Numbered from the stretch's first letter, positions 1 to 7,549 are shown. The stretch is DNA of 10,649 nucleotides from Rhodanobacter sp. UBA5168 (GCA_002413455.1 DHXA01000273.1:1-10649); one strand, 5' to 3'. Made by a program: numbers and translations. Notes: generated by a model not told the origin, from the sequence alone.

Positions 1-771
1 GCCGAGGACGTCGGCATCGACGTCAACGACATGGAATACGTGTTCCGCGAAACCGAGTACGTCACCGGCGTGCACCAGGTGCATGGCGGTTCGGGCGATC
101 CGTCGCCGTTCACCGCCTATGGCTCGCTGCAGGGCCTGATGGCCGCGCTGCAGTTCAAGTACGGCAACGAGGACGTGGGCAAGTACAGCTACGCCGTGCA
201 GGGTTGCGGCCACGTCGGCGGCGAGTTCATCAAGCTGCTGCGCGAACAGGGCGCCAAGGTGTTCGTCACCGACATCAACAAGGAAGCGGTGCAGCGCTGC
301 GTCGACGAGCTGGGCTGCGAAGCGGTCGGCCTGGACGAGATCTACGACGTCGACGCCGACGTGTACTCGCCGTGCGCGCTGGGCGGCACCGTCAACGAGC
401 AGACCATCGACCGCATCAAGGCGAAGATCATCTGCGGCCCGGCCAACAACCAGCTGGCCACCGACGAGATCGGCGACGAGCTGCAGCGTCGCGGCGTGCT
501 GTACGCGCCGGACTACGCGGTCAACGCCGGCGGCGTGATGAACGTGTCGCTGGAAATCGACGGTTACAACCGCGAGCGCGCGATGCGCATGATGCGCACG
601 ATCTATTACAACCTCGGCCGCATCTTCGAGATTTCCAAGAACGAGAACATCCCGACCTACAAGGCCGCCGACCGTCTGGCCGAAGAGCGCATCAACGCGA
701 TCGGCAAGATCAAGCTGGCGCACATGGGCAACAACGGCACCCGCTTCCAGGGCCGCATGCGCGGTCAGTAA
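1..771 (+). CDS. ldh: Leucine dehydrogenase (Glu/Leu/Phe/Val dehydrogenase family), 5' part missing
   Basis: The gene enters from the left edge in frame 1 and ends at TAA 769-771, leaving 256 visible residues of a family usually 340-370 long; about 110 N-terminal residues, including the substrate-binding domain with the catalytic lysine, lie outside. What is visible is the hinge (TEYVTGV, then GDPSPFTAYG) and the NAD-binding Rossmann domain with its GCGHVG glycine loop (nt 202-219) and the acidic VTDIN strand end. The PCALGGTVN, GPANNQLA, YAPDYAVNAGGVMNV and GYNRERAM blocks are characteristic of leucine dehydrogenases and match the Bacillus enzymes closely from memory. The enzyme reversibly deaminates leucine, valine and isoleucine to branched 2-oxoacids with NAD in the cytoplasm. 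The isovaleryl-CoA dehydrogenase and methylcrotonyl-CoA carboxylase genes downstream support a catabolic role. Substrate preference within the family is inferred. Confidence 0.93.
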   Translation, partial: AEDVGIDVNDMEYVFRETEYVTGVHQVHGGSGDPSPFTAYGSLQGLMAALQFKYGNEDVGKYSYAVQGCGHVGGEFIKLLREQGAKVFVTDINKEAVQRCVDELGCEAVGLDEIYDVDADVYSPCALGGTVNEQTIDRIKAKIICGPANNQLATDEIGDELQRRGVLYAPDYAVNAGGVMNVSLEIDGYNRERAMRMMRTIYYNLGRIFEISKNENIPTYKAADRLAEERINAIGKIKLAHMGNNGTRFQGRMRGQ

Positions 772-784
772 GGCACGATACGGG

Positions 785-806
785 ATGCCGGTGGACTCAC
801 CGGCAT
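785..806 (+). terminator. Hairpin 1 downstream of leucine dehydrogenase
   Basis: A perfect 9-bp stem, ATGCCGGTG (785-793) and CACCGGCAT (798-806), with a 4-base GACT loop, begins 14 bases after the leucine dehydrogenase stop codon. There is no T-tract after it, so it is either a weak terminator or an mRNA 3'-end protecting hairpin. An ATG at 805 inside its right arm opens a longer version of the next reading frame, which is an argument against using that start. Confidence 0.45.
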
Positions 807-818
807 GCGATGCTCGCC

Positions 819-849
819 AAAGGCCTGCCGCGTTGCGCGACAGGCCTTT
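819..849 (+). terminator. Hairpin 2 downstream of leucine dehydrogenase
   Basis: A second perfect 9-bp inverted repeat, AAAGGCCTG (819-827) and CAGGCCTTT (841-849), encloses a 13-base loop. The right arm ends in TTT followed by GCAT, a short T-run compatible with a weak intrinsic terminator. Together with the hairpin just upstream it most likely ends the leucine dehydrogenase transcript before the phospholipase D gene. Confidence 0.5.
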
Positions 850-876
850 GCATATGTGAGGTGGCAGCCGAATAAT
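848..876 (+). promoter_or_regulatory. Candidate sigma70-type promoter of the phospholipase D gene
   Basis: TTGCAT (848-853) and AATAAT (871-876) are separated by 17 bases, giving three of six and five of six consensus matches. Transcription would begin near 883, leaving a very short leader with the ribosome binding site at 885-890. The -35 box overlaps the right arm of the preceding hairpin. This is a pattern match only. Confidence 0.35.
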
Positions 877-884
877 CAGGCGCT

Positions 885-890
885 GGAGGT
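885..890 (+). promoter_or_regulatory. Ribosome binding site that fixes the phospholipase D start
   Basis: GGAGGT lies 7 bases before ATG 898. The alternative in-frame ATG at 805 sits in a hairpin, lacks such a site and would add 31 residues of unconserved-looking sequence before the hydrophobic segment, so 898 is preferred. Confidence 0.75.
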
Positions 891-897
891 GCCGGGG

Positions 898-2460
898 ATG
901 CGCAGGATCCTGATCTGGCTGGGCGGGGGCGGGCTCGCCCTGCTGTTGCTGTTGCTGGTGGCCAGCGGCCTGCTGCTGGCCGATCACCTGACCCCGCGCG
1001 CCACCGGCGCGCCCAGCACGACCCTGCCGCTGCAGCCGGCGCAGACCGTGATCGATCGCGAACTGACGCCGTACCTGGCCACGCATCCGGGCGAGACGGC
1101 AGCAACCCTGCTGCACGATGGCCTGGACGCCTTCGCCGCGCGTGCCGCTTCGGCCCGCATCGCCGGACGCAGCCTCGACCTGCAGTACTACATGTGGCAT
1201 GACGACCTGGTCGGCCACCTGCTGGCGCGCGAGGTGTACGCCGCCGCCGAGCGCGGCGTGCGCGTGCGCCTGCTGCTCGACGACATCAACACCAAGGGTC
1301 TGGACCCGGCATTGCTGGCGCTGGATGCGCACCCGAACATCGAGGTGCGCCTGTATAACCCGTTCCGCAACCGCAGCGGCGTATGGCGCCTGCTGGAAAT
1401 GGTGCAGCGCTTCTTCAGCGTCAACCACCGCATGCACAACAAGGCATGGATCGTCGATGGCCGGCTCGCGGTGGTCGGCGGCCGCAACGTCGGTGACGAG
1501 TATTTCGACGCCGGCCGCAGCGTGAATTTCCGCGACCTCGACATGCTGCTGCTCGGCCCGGCGGTTGCCGACGCCAGCGCGATCTTCGACGACTTCTGGA
1601 ACTCCAGCGCGGCCGTGCCGATCGAGGCGCTCAACCCGCAGACACCGGAACGCCTGCATCAGCTGGTGGCCGCGCTCGCGCACGAGTCCGCCGACGCCGC
1701 GGCACAGGCCTACCTGGATCGGGTTGCCGCGTCACCCTCCGCGCGGCGTCTGGCCAACCACGAGCTGTCGCCGCACTGGAGTGCGCACATCGTGGTGGCC
1801 TCCGATCCGCCGCTGAAGACGACATCCGCCGACCGCAACGGCTGGCTGCAACCCCGGCTGGCCGCCCACCTGCGCGGCATGCACAGCGAGGTTCTGCTGA
1901 TCTCGCCCTACTTCGTCCCCGGCAAGAAAGGCGCCGACACGCTGCTGGCGCTGGTACACGCCGGCGCGCAGGTCGGCGTGGTCACCAACTCGCTGGCCGC
2001 GAACGACGTGCAGGCCGTGCACAGCGGTTACGAGCGCTACCGCACGCGCCTGCTGGCCGGCGGCGTGAACCTGTTCGAGATTCGTCGCAACGGGCCGGTC
2101 GCCACATACAGCCTGTTCGGCAGCAGCGGCGCCAGCCTGCACACCAAGGCGTTCGTGATCGACGGGGCACGCGGCTTCGTCGGCTCGTTCAACCTCGACC
2201 CCCGTTCGGCCAACCTCAATACCGAAATGGGCGTGCTGTTCGACGACGCCGGCCTGGCCGGCGACCTGCGCGAGGAATATCTGCGGCTGGCCGCGTCGGC
2301 ACAGAGCTACCAGGTCCACCGCGGCACCGACGGCTCGCTGCAGTGGCTGGATCGCACCGTGCAACCGCCCCGGGTACTCGACCACGAGCCCGATGCCGGC
2401 TGGTGGCTGCGCGCGACCACCCGCGTGATGAGCTGGCTGCCGATCGAGTCGCAGCTCTAG
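898..2460 (+). CDS. Membrane-anchored phospholipase D family protein, cardiolipin synthase C (ClsC/YmdC)-like
   Basis: The protein has 520 residues, somewhat longer than E. coli ClsC (about 470). It starts MRRILIW and has one strongly hydrophobic stretch, about residues 4-29, predicted as an uncleaved anchor or signal segment placing the catalytic part in the periplasm. Two HKD motifs are intact: H180-x-K182-x4-D187 followed by GGRN, and H415-x-K417-x4-D422 followed by GSFN. The first having GGRN where GSxN is usual, and the block LDLQYYMWHDD plus VRVRLLLDDINTKG near residues 90-130, are typical of the ClsC subgroup. By family knowledge such enzymes transfer phosphatidyl groups to make cardiolipin; other PLD-family phospholipid chemistry cannot be excluded. 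It has its own ribosome binding site and candidate promoter, and no obvious link to the leucine genes on either side. Confidence 0.88.
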   Translation: MRRILIWLGGGGLALLLLLLVASGLLLADHLTPRATGAPSTTLPLQPAQTVIDRELTPYLATHPGETAATLLHDGLDAFAARAASARIAGRSLDLQYYMWHDDLVGHLLAREVYAAAERGVRVRLLLDDINTKGLDPALLALDAHPNIEVRLYNPFRNRSGVWRLLEMVQRFFSVNHRMHNKAWIVDGRLAVVGGRNVGDEYFDAGRSVNFRDLDMLLLGPAVADASAIFDDFWNSSAAVPIEALNPQTPERLHQLVAALAHESADAAAQAYLDRVAASPSARRLANHELSPHWSAHIVVASDPPLKTTSADRNGWLQPRLAAHLRGMHSEVLLISPYFVPGKKGADTLLALVHAGAQVGVVTNSLAANDVQAVHSGYERYRTRLLAGGVNLFEIRRNGPVATYSLFGSSGASLHTKAFVIDGARGFVGSFNLDPRSANLNTEMGVLFDDAGLAGDLREEYLRLAASAQSYQVHRGTDGSLQWLDRTVQPPRVLDHEPDAGWWLRATTRVMSWLPIESQL

Positions 2461-2531
2461 CGTTTTTGCGGTCCCGGCAATGCCCTGCCAGGCGGACCGG
2501 CCCTTCACCGGCGTTCTTGGGCCGCGTGCGC

Positions 2532-2537
2532 TAAAAT
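2532..2537 (+). promoter_or_regulatory. Possible -10 element of the isovaleryl-CoA dehydrogenase gene
   Basis: TAAAAT lies 28 bases before the ATG, in the 104-base gap after the phospholipase D gene. I see no acceptable -35 hexamer at 15-19 bases, so an activator-dependent or weak promoter is possible. The placement would give a leader of about 20 bases. Pattern match only. Confidence 0.28.
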
Positions 2538-2552
2538 CGCCGTTCTGCATTC

Positions 2553-2558
2553 AAGGAG
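2553..2558 (+). promoter_or_regulatory. Ribosome binding site that fixes the liuA start
   Basis: AAGGAG ends 6 bases before ATG 2565. The GTG at 2562, directly adjacent and in frame, would be only 3 bases from it, so the ATG is the better start. Confidence 0.75.
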
Positions 2559-2564
2559 TTCGTG

Positions 2565-3722
2565 ATGCGCCCGTTTCCGCTCGGAGAAGATATCGACCTG
2601 CTGCGCAAGTCCGTGCATGCGTTTGCGGAAAAGGAAATCGCTCCGCGTGCCGATCGCATCGACCGCGACAACCTGTTTCCGGCCGACCTGTGGCGCAAGT
2701 TCGGCGAGATGGGTCTGCTCGGCGTGACCGTTGCCGAGGAATACGGCGGCAGCGGCCTGGGTTTCCTGGCGCACATGGTGGCGATGGAGGAGATCTCGCG
2801 CGCATCCGGCTCGGTAGGGCTGTCCTACGGTGCGCACTCCAACCTGTGCCTCAACAACATTTATCACAACGGCAACGAGGCGCAGCGCAGGAAATACCTG
2901 CCCAAACTCTGCAGCGGCGAGCACGTCGGCGCGCTGGCGATGAGCGAACCGGGCGCCGGCTCCGACGTGGTCGGCTCGATGAGCTGCAAGGCCGAATTGC
3001 GCGGCGACGTGTGGGTCGCCAACGGCAGCAAGATGTGGATCACCAACGGACCTGACGCCGATGTGCTGCTGGTCTACATGCGCACCGCACCACGCACCGC
3101 CGGCAGCCGCTGCATGACCGCCTTCATCGTCGAGAAGGGTATGAAGGGGTTCAGCACCGCGCAGAAGCTGGACAAGCTCGGCATGCGCGGCTCGAACACC
3201 TGCGAGCTGGTGTTCGACAACTGCGAGATCCCGGCCGAGAACATCGTCGGCGAGGTCAACGAAGGCGTCCGCGTGCTGATGAACGGGCTCGACACCGAGC
3301 GGCTGGTGCTGTCCGGCGGCCCGATCGGCCTGATGCAGGCGGCGATGGACATCACCATGCCGTATGTGCGCGAGCGCAAGCAGTTCAACGCACCGATCGG
3401 CACCTTCGAGATCATGCAGGCGAAGGTCGCCGACATGTACACCGCGCTGCAGAGTTCGCGCGGCTTTGCCTACATGGTGGCGCAGCAGTTCGACAACGGC
3501 GTGAAGTCGCGCATCGACCCGGCGGCCTGCCTGCTCAACGCCTCGGTCAACGCGGTGAAGGTGGCGCTGGAAGCGATCCAGTCGCTCGGCGGCAACGGCT
3601 ACATCAACGATTTCCCCGCCGGCCGCCTGCTGCGCGACGCCAAGCTGTACGAGATCGGCGCCGGCACGAATGAAATCCGCCGCATGCTGATCGGCCGCGA
3701 GCTGTTCCACGGCAAGGCCTGA
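2565..3722 (+). CDS. liuA: Isovaleryl-CoA dehydrogenase (acyl-CoA dehydrogenase family)
   Basis: The protein has 385 residues, full length for the family. It oxidises isovaleryl-CoA to 3-methylcrotonyl-CoA with bound FAD, passing electrons to electron-transfer flavoprotein, in leucine catabolism. The N-terminal helical domain runs to about residue 120, then the beta domain with [13 protein letters not shown] and MWITNG flavin-contact motifs, then the C-terminal helical domain. The subfamily call rests on [18 protein letters not shown]: Glu245 sits where isovaleryl-CoA dehydrogenases carry their catalytic base. The position used instead by medium-chain enzymes is Ala here ([11 protein letters not shown]). 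The [26 protein letters not shown] stretch is also nearly identical to the human enzyme as I recall it, given here only as a landmark near residues 345-370. The leucine dehydrogenase upstream and methylcrotonyl-CoA carboxylase downstream support the assignment. Confidence 0.95.
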   Translation: MRPFPLGEDIDLLRKSVHAFAEKEIAPRADRIDRDNLFPADLWRKFGEMGLLGVTVAEEYGGSGLGFLAHMVAMEEISRASGSVGLSYGAHSNLCLNNIYHNGNEAQRRKYLPKLCSGEHVGALAMSEPGAGSDVVGSMSCKAELRGDVWVANGSKMWITNGPDADVLLVYMRTAPRTAGSRCMTAFIVEKGMKGFSTAQKLDKLGMRGSNTCELVFDNCEIPAENIVGEVNEGVRVLMNGLDTERLVLSGGPIGLMQAAMDITMPYVRERKQFNAPIGTFEIMQAKVADMYTALQSSRGFAYMVAQQFDNGVKSRIDPAACLLNASVNAVKVALEAIQSLGGNGYINDFPAGRLLRDAKLYEIGAGTNEIRRMLIGRELFHGKA

Positions 3723-3730
3723 TGTTGCCG

Positions 3731-3771
3731 CGGCCCGAATGAGCGGCGTTGCCGTCCGGTCATTCGGGCCG
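3731..3771 (+). terminator. Long perfect stem-loop after liuA
   Basis: CGGCCCGAATGA (3731-3742) and TCATTCGGGCCG (3760-3771) form a perfect 12-bp stem around a 17-base loop, starting 8 bases after the liuA stop. No T-tract follows on either strand. Its position between liuA and the opposite-strand remnant suggests a bidirectional transcription stop or 3'-end stabiliser. Confidence 0.55.
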
Positions 3772-3796
3772 ATCCGGTCCCCCAGGAACCCGCCGT

Positions 3797-4519
3797 CACC
3801 GGCGTCAGTTCCAGCGTCAGCACCTCGAACGGCGCCAGCGTGACCGTGCCGGGCTTCACGGCATCCAGGATCGACGACGGCTTCGCCGCATCGCTCTTCC
3901 ACGGACTATGCGCACGGAACCGGTGAGCCGCGCCAGCGGGAAGCGCCAGCTGGCGCTGCAGGTCGACCACCGCCAACTGCGCGCGATCGCTCGGATTGCG
4001 CAGCGTGATGATCGATTTGCCCGGTGACCACGACGCCCAGCCGTACACTTCGAGCCGGTCGGGATCGCCGCCGATCCAGTGCGTATCGCGCAGCACGTCC
4101 GCGTTCTCGCGCGACCAGTTCGCCGATTCGGCCAGCACGTCCCAGTCGCGGTCGCTCAGCAGCGACGGCGTGATGTACAGCTCCTGCAGCTCGGTGCCGG
4201 TGGCGAAGTACGAGTGCACCTCGTTCGCGAAGTCGTGGCCGGGATCGGTGTTGAGCTTGCGGTTCTCCTTCGCGTAGATGATGCCGTGGAGCATCAGCGA
4301 GTTGAGCGGAAACAACGGCCCCTTCAGCACGATGTTGCGACAGGTCTGCGCATCGCGGTAGGTGATCCACTGCTCGCGCGTGCTGCCGACGCCGGTTTCG
4401 CTGTCGTCCTCGCCGTCGCGCCAGATGGTGTCGGCGTAGCGCAGCCAGAACGGCGACGCCCAGGTGCCGGTGGTGAGGTCGAGGCGCTGCGTGCCGCCGG
4501 CGTACAGGTCGTGCTGGTC
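3797..4519 (-). pseudogene. C-terminal remnant of an 'enterotoxin'-annotated alpha-galactosidase-like protein
   Basis: About 241 codons are open on the minus strand, with conserved-looking sequence from DQHDLY (4519) through LTTGTWASPFWLRYAD, GPLFPLNSLMLHGIIYA, ELYITPSLLSDRDWDVLAE, DTHWIGGDP, YGWASWSPGK and APFEVLTLELTP (about 3800). From memory these blocks match the C-terminal catalytic-to-beta-sandwich part of large secreted proteins labelled enterotoxin or alpha-galactosidase in Xanthomonadales and Bacteroidetes. The N-terminal several hundred residues, signal peptide, start codon and ribosome site are absent: going upstream, the frame runs into the autotransporter 3' end in a different frame. 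The frame also lacks a proper stop and continues antisense into liuA; one base out of frame there is a TGA immediately after the LEL codons, suggesting a lost stop. No internal stops or shifts are seen, so truncation looks recent or the segment is under constraint. The family name is recalled, not searched. Confidence 0.6.
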
Positions 4520-4541
4520 TGACCCCGCAGGTCGGCAGCGT

Positions 4542-7382
4542 TCAGAAGTCCAGACGAAAACTCGCCGTCGCCATCTTCGCCTGCTGCCGCTGACCGAGAT
4601 ACTGGTCGTAACCAAGCTGCAGGCTGGCGCGCGGCGTCATGCGCCAGTCCAGCGTGGTGCCGAGCACGCCGCCATAACGCGACAGGCCGATGCCGCCGAC
4701 CGGCGCGAACTGGTTGATCCCGCTGAAGCTGGCGTCGAAAACCTCGCCGCGCAAGCCGAACGATTGCTGCCACAGCATCCGTCCCTGCAGACTGAGGCTT
4801 CCGCCACCGGCCAGTGTCCAGTCATGCGTGGCGCGCAAACCCGCGCCGGCCTGCCAGCGCGCAGTGCGCTGCGCAGCTGATTTCAGGCCGAAGCCGTACG
4901 CGCCCAGCTCATTGAAACCGTCGCGCTGGATCTGTGCGTATTGCAGATTCACGTAAGGCGTGACCCGCGTGTGACCCAACGCCAGTCGGTAACCGCTTTC
5001 GCCGTAGGCCACGCCGTAGCGGCCATTGGCGTCACTCGCTACACCAGAAAACTCATTGCCGAGTTCAAGCTGGCGCCGCATGGTTTCGCGGTAACTGCCG
5101 ATGCCGAAGCGACCCATCGTGTACCACGAGCCACGGATCACGCCGCCGTACAACATGCCCTCCAGCGCATGACTGCGACCCTGGTCCGCACTCTCGATCA
5201 ATCGACCCAGACCCTGACTCTGGCCCAGCGCATAGCCGGCGATGCCGCTGCTGCCAACGCGATAGTCCTGCCCGACCAGCGAGCCGCTGAGGTCATAGCC
5301 AACGTCGTCGTATCCACTGCGCGACATGCCACCGTGATAACCCAGATTCTGCATCCAGCCGCCGGCTTTCGGTGCATCGAGCAGGCTGTCGAAGCGATCG
5401 GACAGCGCACGCGTGCTTGCGTCGATCGCCTCGAACGTCATCGCCGCGCTGGCCGCATGCAACTGGCCCGAGAGGCTTGCCAGCGAATGCTGCATGACCT
5501 CGGTGGAAACGGCGTGTTGCAGGCTCGCGGCACCGGCGATAAAGCCCGCGCTGGCTGGTGTGCCGCTGGCGGCGCCCTGCAACTGGCTGTTGATCTGCTC
5601 GAACGCGCTCTGCGTGCGTTGCGCGGCGCTGTAGCTGGCGGCCGTGTAGGGCAGCCCCTGGATCTGGCTCAGGTTCACCTGCTGCACGTCGAGCCAGGCG
5701 CTGGTGGGATCGTAGTTCAGCGTCGCGGTCAGCACCACGCTGGGCGCCATGTCCAGGGCCGAAAAGGTACCAGTGAGGCCGCCAATAGCCGTCAACACCG
5801 TCGTGTGCGAGTTGAGGGTGTAGTTGGAATTGGCGCCGTACACGTAAAGGTCACCGCCGGACAAGGTGGCCGTGCCGTTCACGGACAATTGCGATCCCAG
5901 CGATACCGCCATTCGCCCGTTGCCCTGCTGCACGTAGTTGCCGGTTATATTGACGTTGCCTTGGCTAACCGTCAGCACGCCAGCGTTGGTCACGTTGTTG
6001 TAGACCGTGAAGCCAACGGGATTCTGCGGCGTATCGGCGGACATCAGCGTGCCCTGCGCGCCAATCTCGACGGGGCTGCTCAACGTGGACACGGCGAGCG
6101 TGCCACCCTGCACCTGGGTGAGGCCTGTATAGCTGTCGCCGACGTAGAGATTGAGCCTACCCGGCCCCTGCTTGATCAATCCGCCGGCGCCAGAGATCGC
6201 GTTGCCCCAGGTCGAGGTGCCGCTGAAGTTTACCGTGACATCGCCCCAGTCGAACTTGGCTGGCCCGTTGACCGCCTTGAAGACATCCAGCATGCCGTAG
6301 CCGAAGGTGGTATCGGGACCGGGCGCGCCAAGATCGTCGGCGGTGCCCAGCAGGGTCTGCCGCACCAGATCATTGTTGAAATACGGATAAGCCTGCCACA
6401 CCAGTGCAGCGGCGCCGGATACCTCCGGCGCCGCGAACGAAGTGCCGCTGACGACCCAGTAGGTCTGGCTGCCAGTGGCCGTGGCGCCTTTGTCGAGGAC
6501 GACCACGTCACCCGGCGCGGCGAGGCAGTAATTCATCGCCTTGCCGCAGGCATTCGAGTAGCTGGCGAGCTGGGTCGGATGATTGCTGTCGACGGCCACC
6601 GCGACCAGCCAGCCGGCTTCAAGTTGCGGTGCCAGGCTGGGCAGCGCGGCGATGTCGCTGGGGTCGCTCTTGGACTCGTTGCCGGCGGCGAACACGACCA
6701 GACCGCCATGCTGCAGCACGAACGGCTCGTAAGCCTGGGCGAATGCCTGGTTGATCGTGGCGTTGCCGGTGTCCCAGTAGATGCCGCCCCAGGAATTGTT
6801 CATCACCTGCACGCCAGCCTTGATCAGGGCCGGATTGAGCGTCTGCGCGAAGAAGTCGGCATCGGCGGCGGTCACCGGATTGCCATTGCCTGAACCGTCG
6901 TCTTTCGGCTCGACATCGCTGATGATGCGCGCGGACACCAGCGACACCCCGGGGGCGATGCCACCGGGGAACTGTGCAGACGGCGTACCTGCGGCAATCT
7001 CCGAGACCCAGGTGCCGTGGCCGACGACATCGTCGATAGCCGTGTTGTTGCTGGCCGGATCGACATAGATCAATTCCTGCGTGACCCGCCCGGCCAGGGT
7101 CGGGTGATTGCGCATGATGCCGCTGTCGACCACGCCGATGGTCACTCCGGCGCCGGTATATCCCAGGCTGTGCGCCCCATAGGCATTGGTGATTGCGAGC
7201 TGGGCATCCAGCGGCGGCTGGCTGGTCGACGTGATCGGCGGAGGCGATGCCGGCACCGTTGGCGGGGGCGTTGGCCTGACGTTGCCACCGCCACCGCCGC
7301 CGCAAGCGCTGAGACCCAGCGCCAAGGCCACCAGCCACGCCATGTCACGATGCCGCAACCCCGAGTCAAGCGCTTTCATCAT
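4542..7382 (-). CDS. Lipidated subtilisin-family (S8) autotransporter serine protease, SphB1/NalP-like
   Basis: The protein has 946 residues from ATG 7382; a second ATG at 7379 is equally possible. A lipoprotein signal peptide (hydrophobic core 14-24, lipobox LSAC, Cys27) is followed by six glycines and a proline-rich linker (about 37-58). The subtilase domain spans about 60-372 with Asp86 (VVDSG), His122 (GHGT), oxyanion Asn235 (AAGNES) and Ser315 (GTSFAAP). The Cys279/Cys286 pair in NACGKAMNYCLAAPG is typical of autotransporter subtilases. An autotransporter-associated beta-strand repeat lies at about 398-431, then a beta-helix-like stretch, a helical linker (about 583-668) and a C-terminal 12-strand-type barrel (about 672-946) ending in the expected phenylalanine. 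It should be exported, lipidated, and displayed through its own outer-membrane barrel to cleave surface or extracellular proteins; in Bordetella and Neisseria such proteases mature other surface proteins. The substrate here is unknown. No terminator follows; the stop is 22 bases from the gene remnant. Confidence 0.93.
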   Translation of the reverse strand: MMKALDSGLRHRDMAWLVALALGLSACGGGGGGNVRPTPPPTVPASPPPITSTSQPPLDAQLAITNAYGAHSLGYTGAGVTIGVVDSGIMRNHPTLAGRVTQELIYVDPASNNTAIDDVVGHGTWVSEIAAGTPSAQFPGGIAPGVSLVSARIISDVEPKDDGSGNGNPVTAADADFFAQTLNPALIKAGVQVMNNSWGGIYWDTGNATINQAFAQAYEPFVLQHGGLVVFAAGNESKSDPSDIAALPSLAPQLEAGWLVAVAVDSNHPTQLASYSNACGKAMNYCLAAPGDVVVLDKGATATGSQTYWVVSGTSFAAPEVSGAAALVWQAYPYFNNDLVRQTLLGTADDLGAPGPDTTFGYGMLDVFKAVNGPAKFDWGDVTVNFSGTSTWGNAISGAGGLIKQGPGRLNLYVGDSYTGLTQVQGGTLAVSTLSSPVEIGAQGTLMSADTPQNPVGFTVYNNVTNAGVLTVSQGNVNITGNYVQQGNGRMAVSLGSQLSVNGTATLSGGDLYVYGANSNYTLNSHTTVLTAIGGLTGTFSALDMAPSVVLTATLNYDPTSAWLDVQQVNLSQIQGLPYTAASYSAAQRTQSAFEQINSQLQGAASGTPASAGFIAGAASLQHAVSTEVMQHSLASLSGQLHAASAAMTFEAIDASTRALSDRFDSLLDAPKAGGWMQNLGYHGGMSRSGYDDVGYDLSGSLVGQDYRVGSSGIAGYALGQSQGLGRLIESADQGRSHALEGMLYGGVIRGSWYTMGRFGIGSYRETMRRQLELGNEFSGVASDANGRYGVAYGESGYRLALGHTRVTPYVNLQYAQIQRDGFNELGAYGFGLKSAAQRTARWQAGAGLRATHDWTLAGGGSLSLQGRMLWQQSFGLRGEVFDASFSGINQFAPVGGIGLSRYGGVLGTTLDWRMTPRASLQLGYDQYLGQRQQAKMATASFRLDF
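7284..7301 (-). repeat. Trinucleotide repeat coding six glycines after the lipidation cysteine
   Basis: Six consecutive GGC/GGT codons encode the glycine run directly after Cys27 of the autotransporter. Because the unit is three bases, slippage would change glycine number, not the reading frame, unlike the frame-shifting homopolymer known to phase-vary Neisseria nalP. Confidence 0.7.
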
Positions 7383-7387
7383 GCACC

Positions 7388-7392
7388 CCTCC
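7388..7392 (-). promoter_or_regulatory. Ribosome binding site that fixes the autotransporter start
   Basis: On the minus strand GGAGG lies 5 bases before ATG 7382 and 8 before ATG 7379. The open frame extends 41 codons further upstream, to 7505, but only the start after this site puts a clean lipoprotein signal peptide at the N-terminus. I found no convincing sigma70 promoter for this gene in the 222-base divergent gap. Confidence 0.7.
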
Positions 7393-7519
7393 ATTGCATT
7401 CGACTTCTGCATCGTCGACGTCCGGATACGCCGCGATACGTCCCCATCGCCCATCTTGGCACAACGAAAATCCAATGAAACAGGGCGCGGGTCGCATCGC
7501 AGCACGAGGCATCCATCGT

Positions 7520-7549
7520 TTGCCGACGTCCGCGAGGGGCTGCGATAAT
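7520..7549 (+). promoter_or_regulatory. Candidate sigma70-type promoter of the thiolase gene
   Basis: TTGCCG (7520-7525) and GATAAT (7544-7549) are spaced by 18 bases, with four and five consensus matches. Transcription would start near 7556, giving a leader of about 50 bases before the ATG at 7605. It lies in the divergent gap shared with the autotransporter. Confidence 0.5.

Noticed and set aside
805..897. Upstream start for the phospholipase D gene
   Set aside because: The ATG at 805 lies in a hairpin arm and lacks a ribosome site, while ATG 898 has GGAGGT at ideal spacing and opens directly on the hydrophobic anchor.
2470..2498. GGTCC/GGACC pairing as a terminator for the phospholipase D gene
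   Set aside because: The stem is only 5 bp with a large weakly paired interior and no T-tract; too weak to annotate.
2505..3902. A 465-codon open frame on the minus strand
   Set aside because: It is antisense to the well-supported liuA gene, extends into non-coding sequence, and shows shadow-like composition (many Arg, His, Val, Asp) with no motif.
4505..4534. CAGGTCG repeats as a target-site duplication of a mobile element
   Set aside because: Seven-base matches are common at this GC content, and no transposase or terminal inverted repeats are present between or around them.
3599..4615. The full 338-codon minus-strand frame taken as an intact gene
   Set aside because: Only the middle (about 3797-4519) looks like real protein. 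Its start overlaps the autotransporter 3' end in another frame without a ribosome site, and its tail is antisense to liuA.
4941..6893. A 650-codon open frame on the plus strand
   Set aside because: It is exactly antisense to the autotransporter, whose domain motifs are unmistakable. Its translation is rich in Arg, Gly, Ala and His with no recognisable domain, as expected for a shadow in high-GC DNA.
7383..7505. Longer N-terminus for the autotransporter
   Set aside because: The extra 41 residues would bury the lipoprotein signal peptide, and the strong GGAGG site is placed for ATG 7382/7379.
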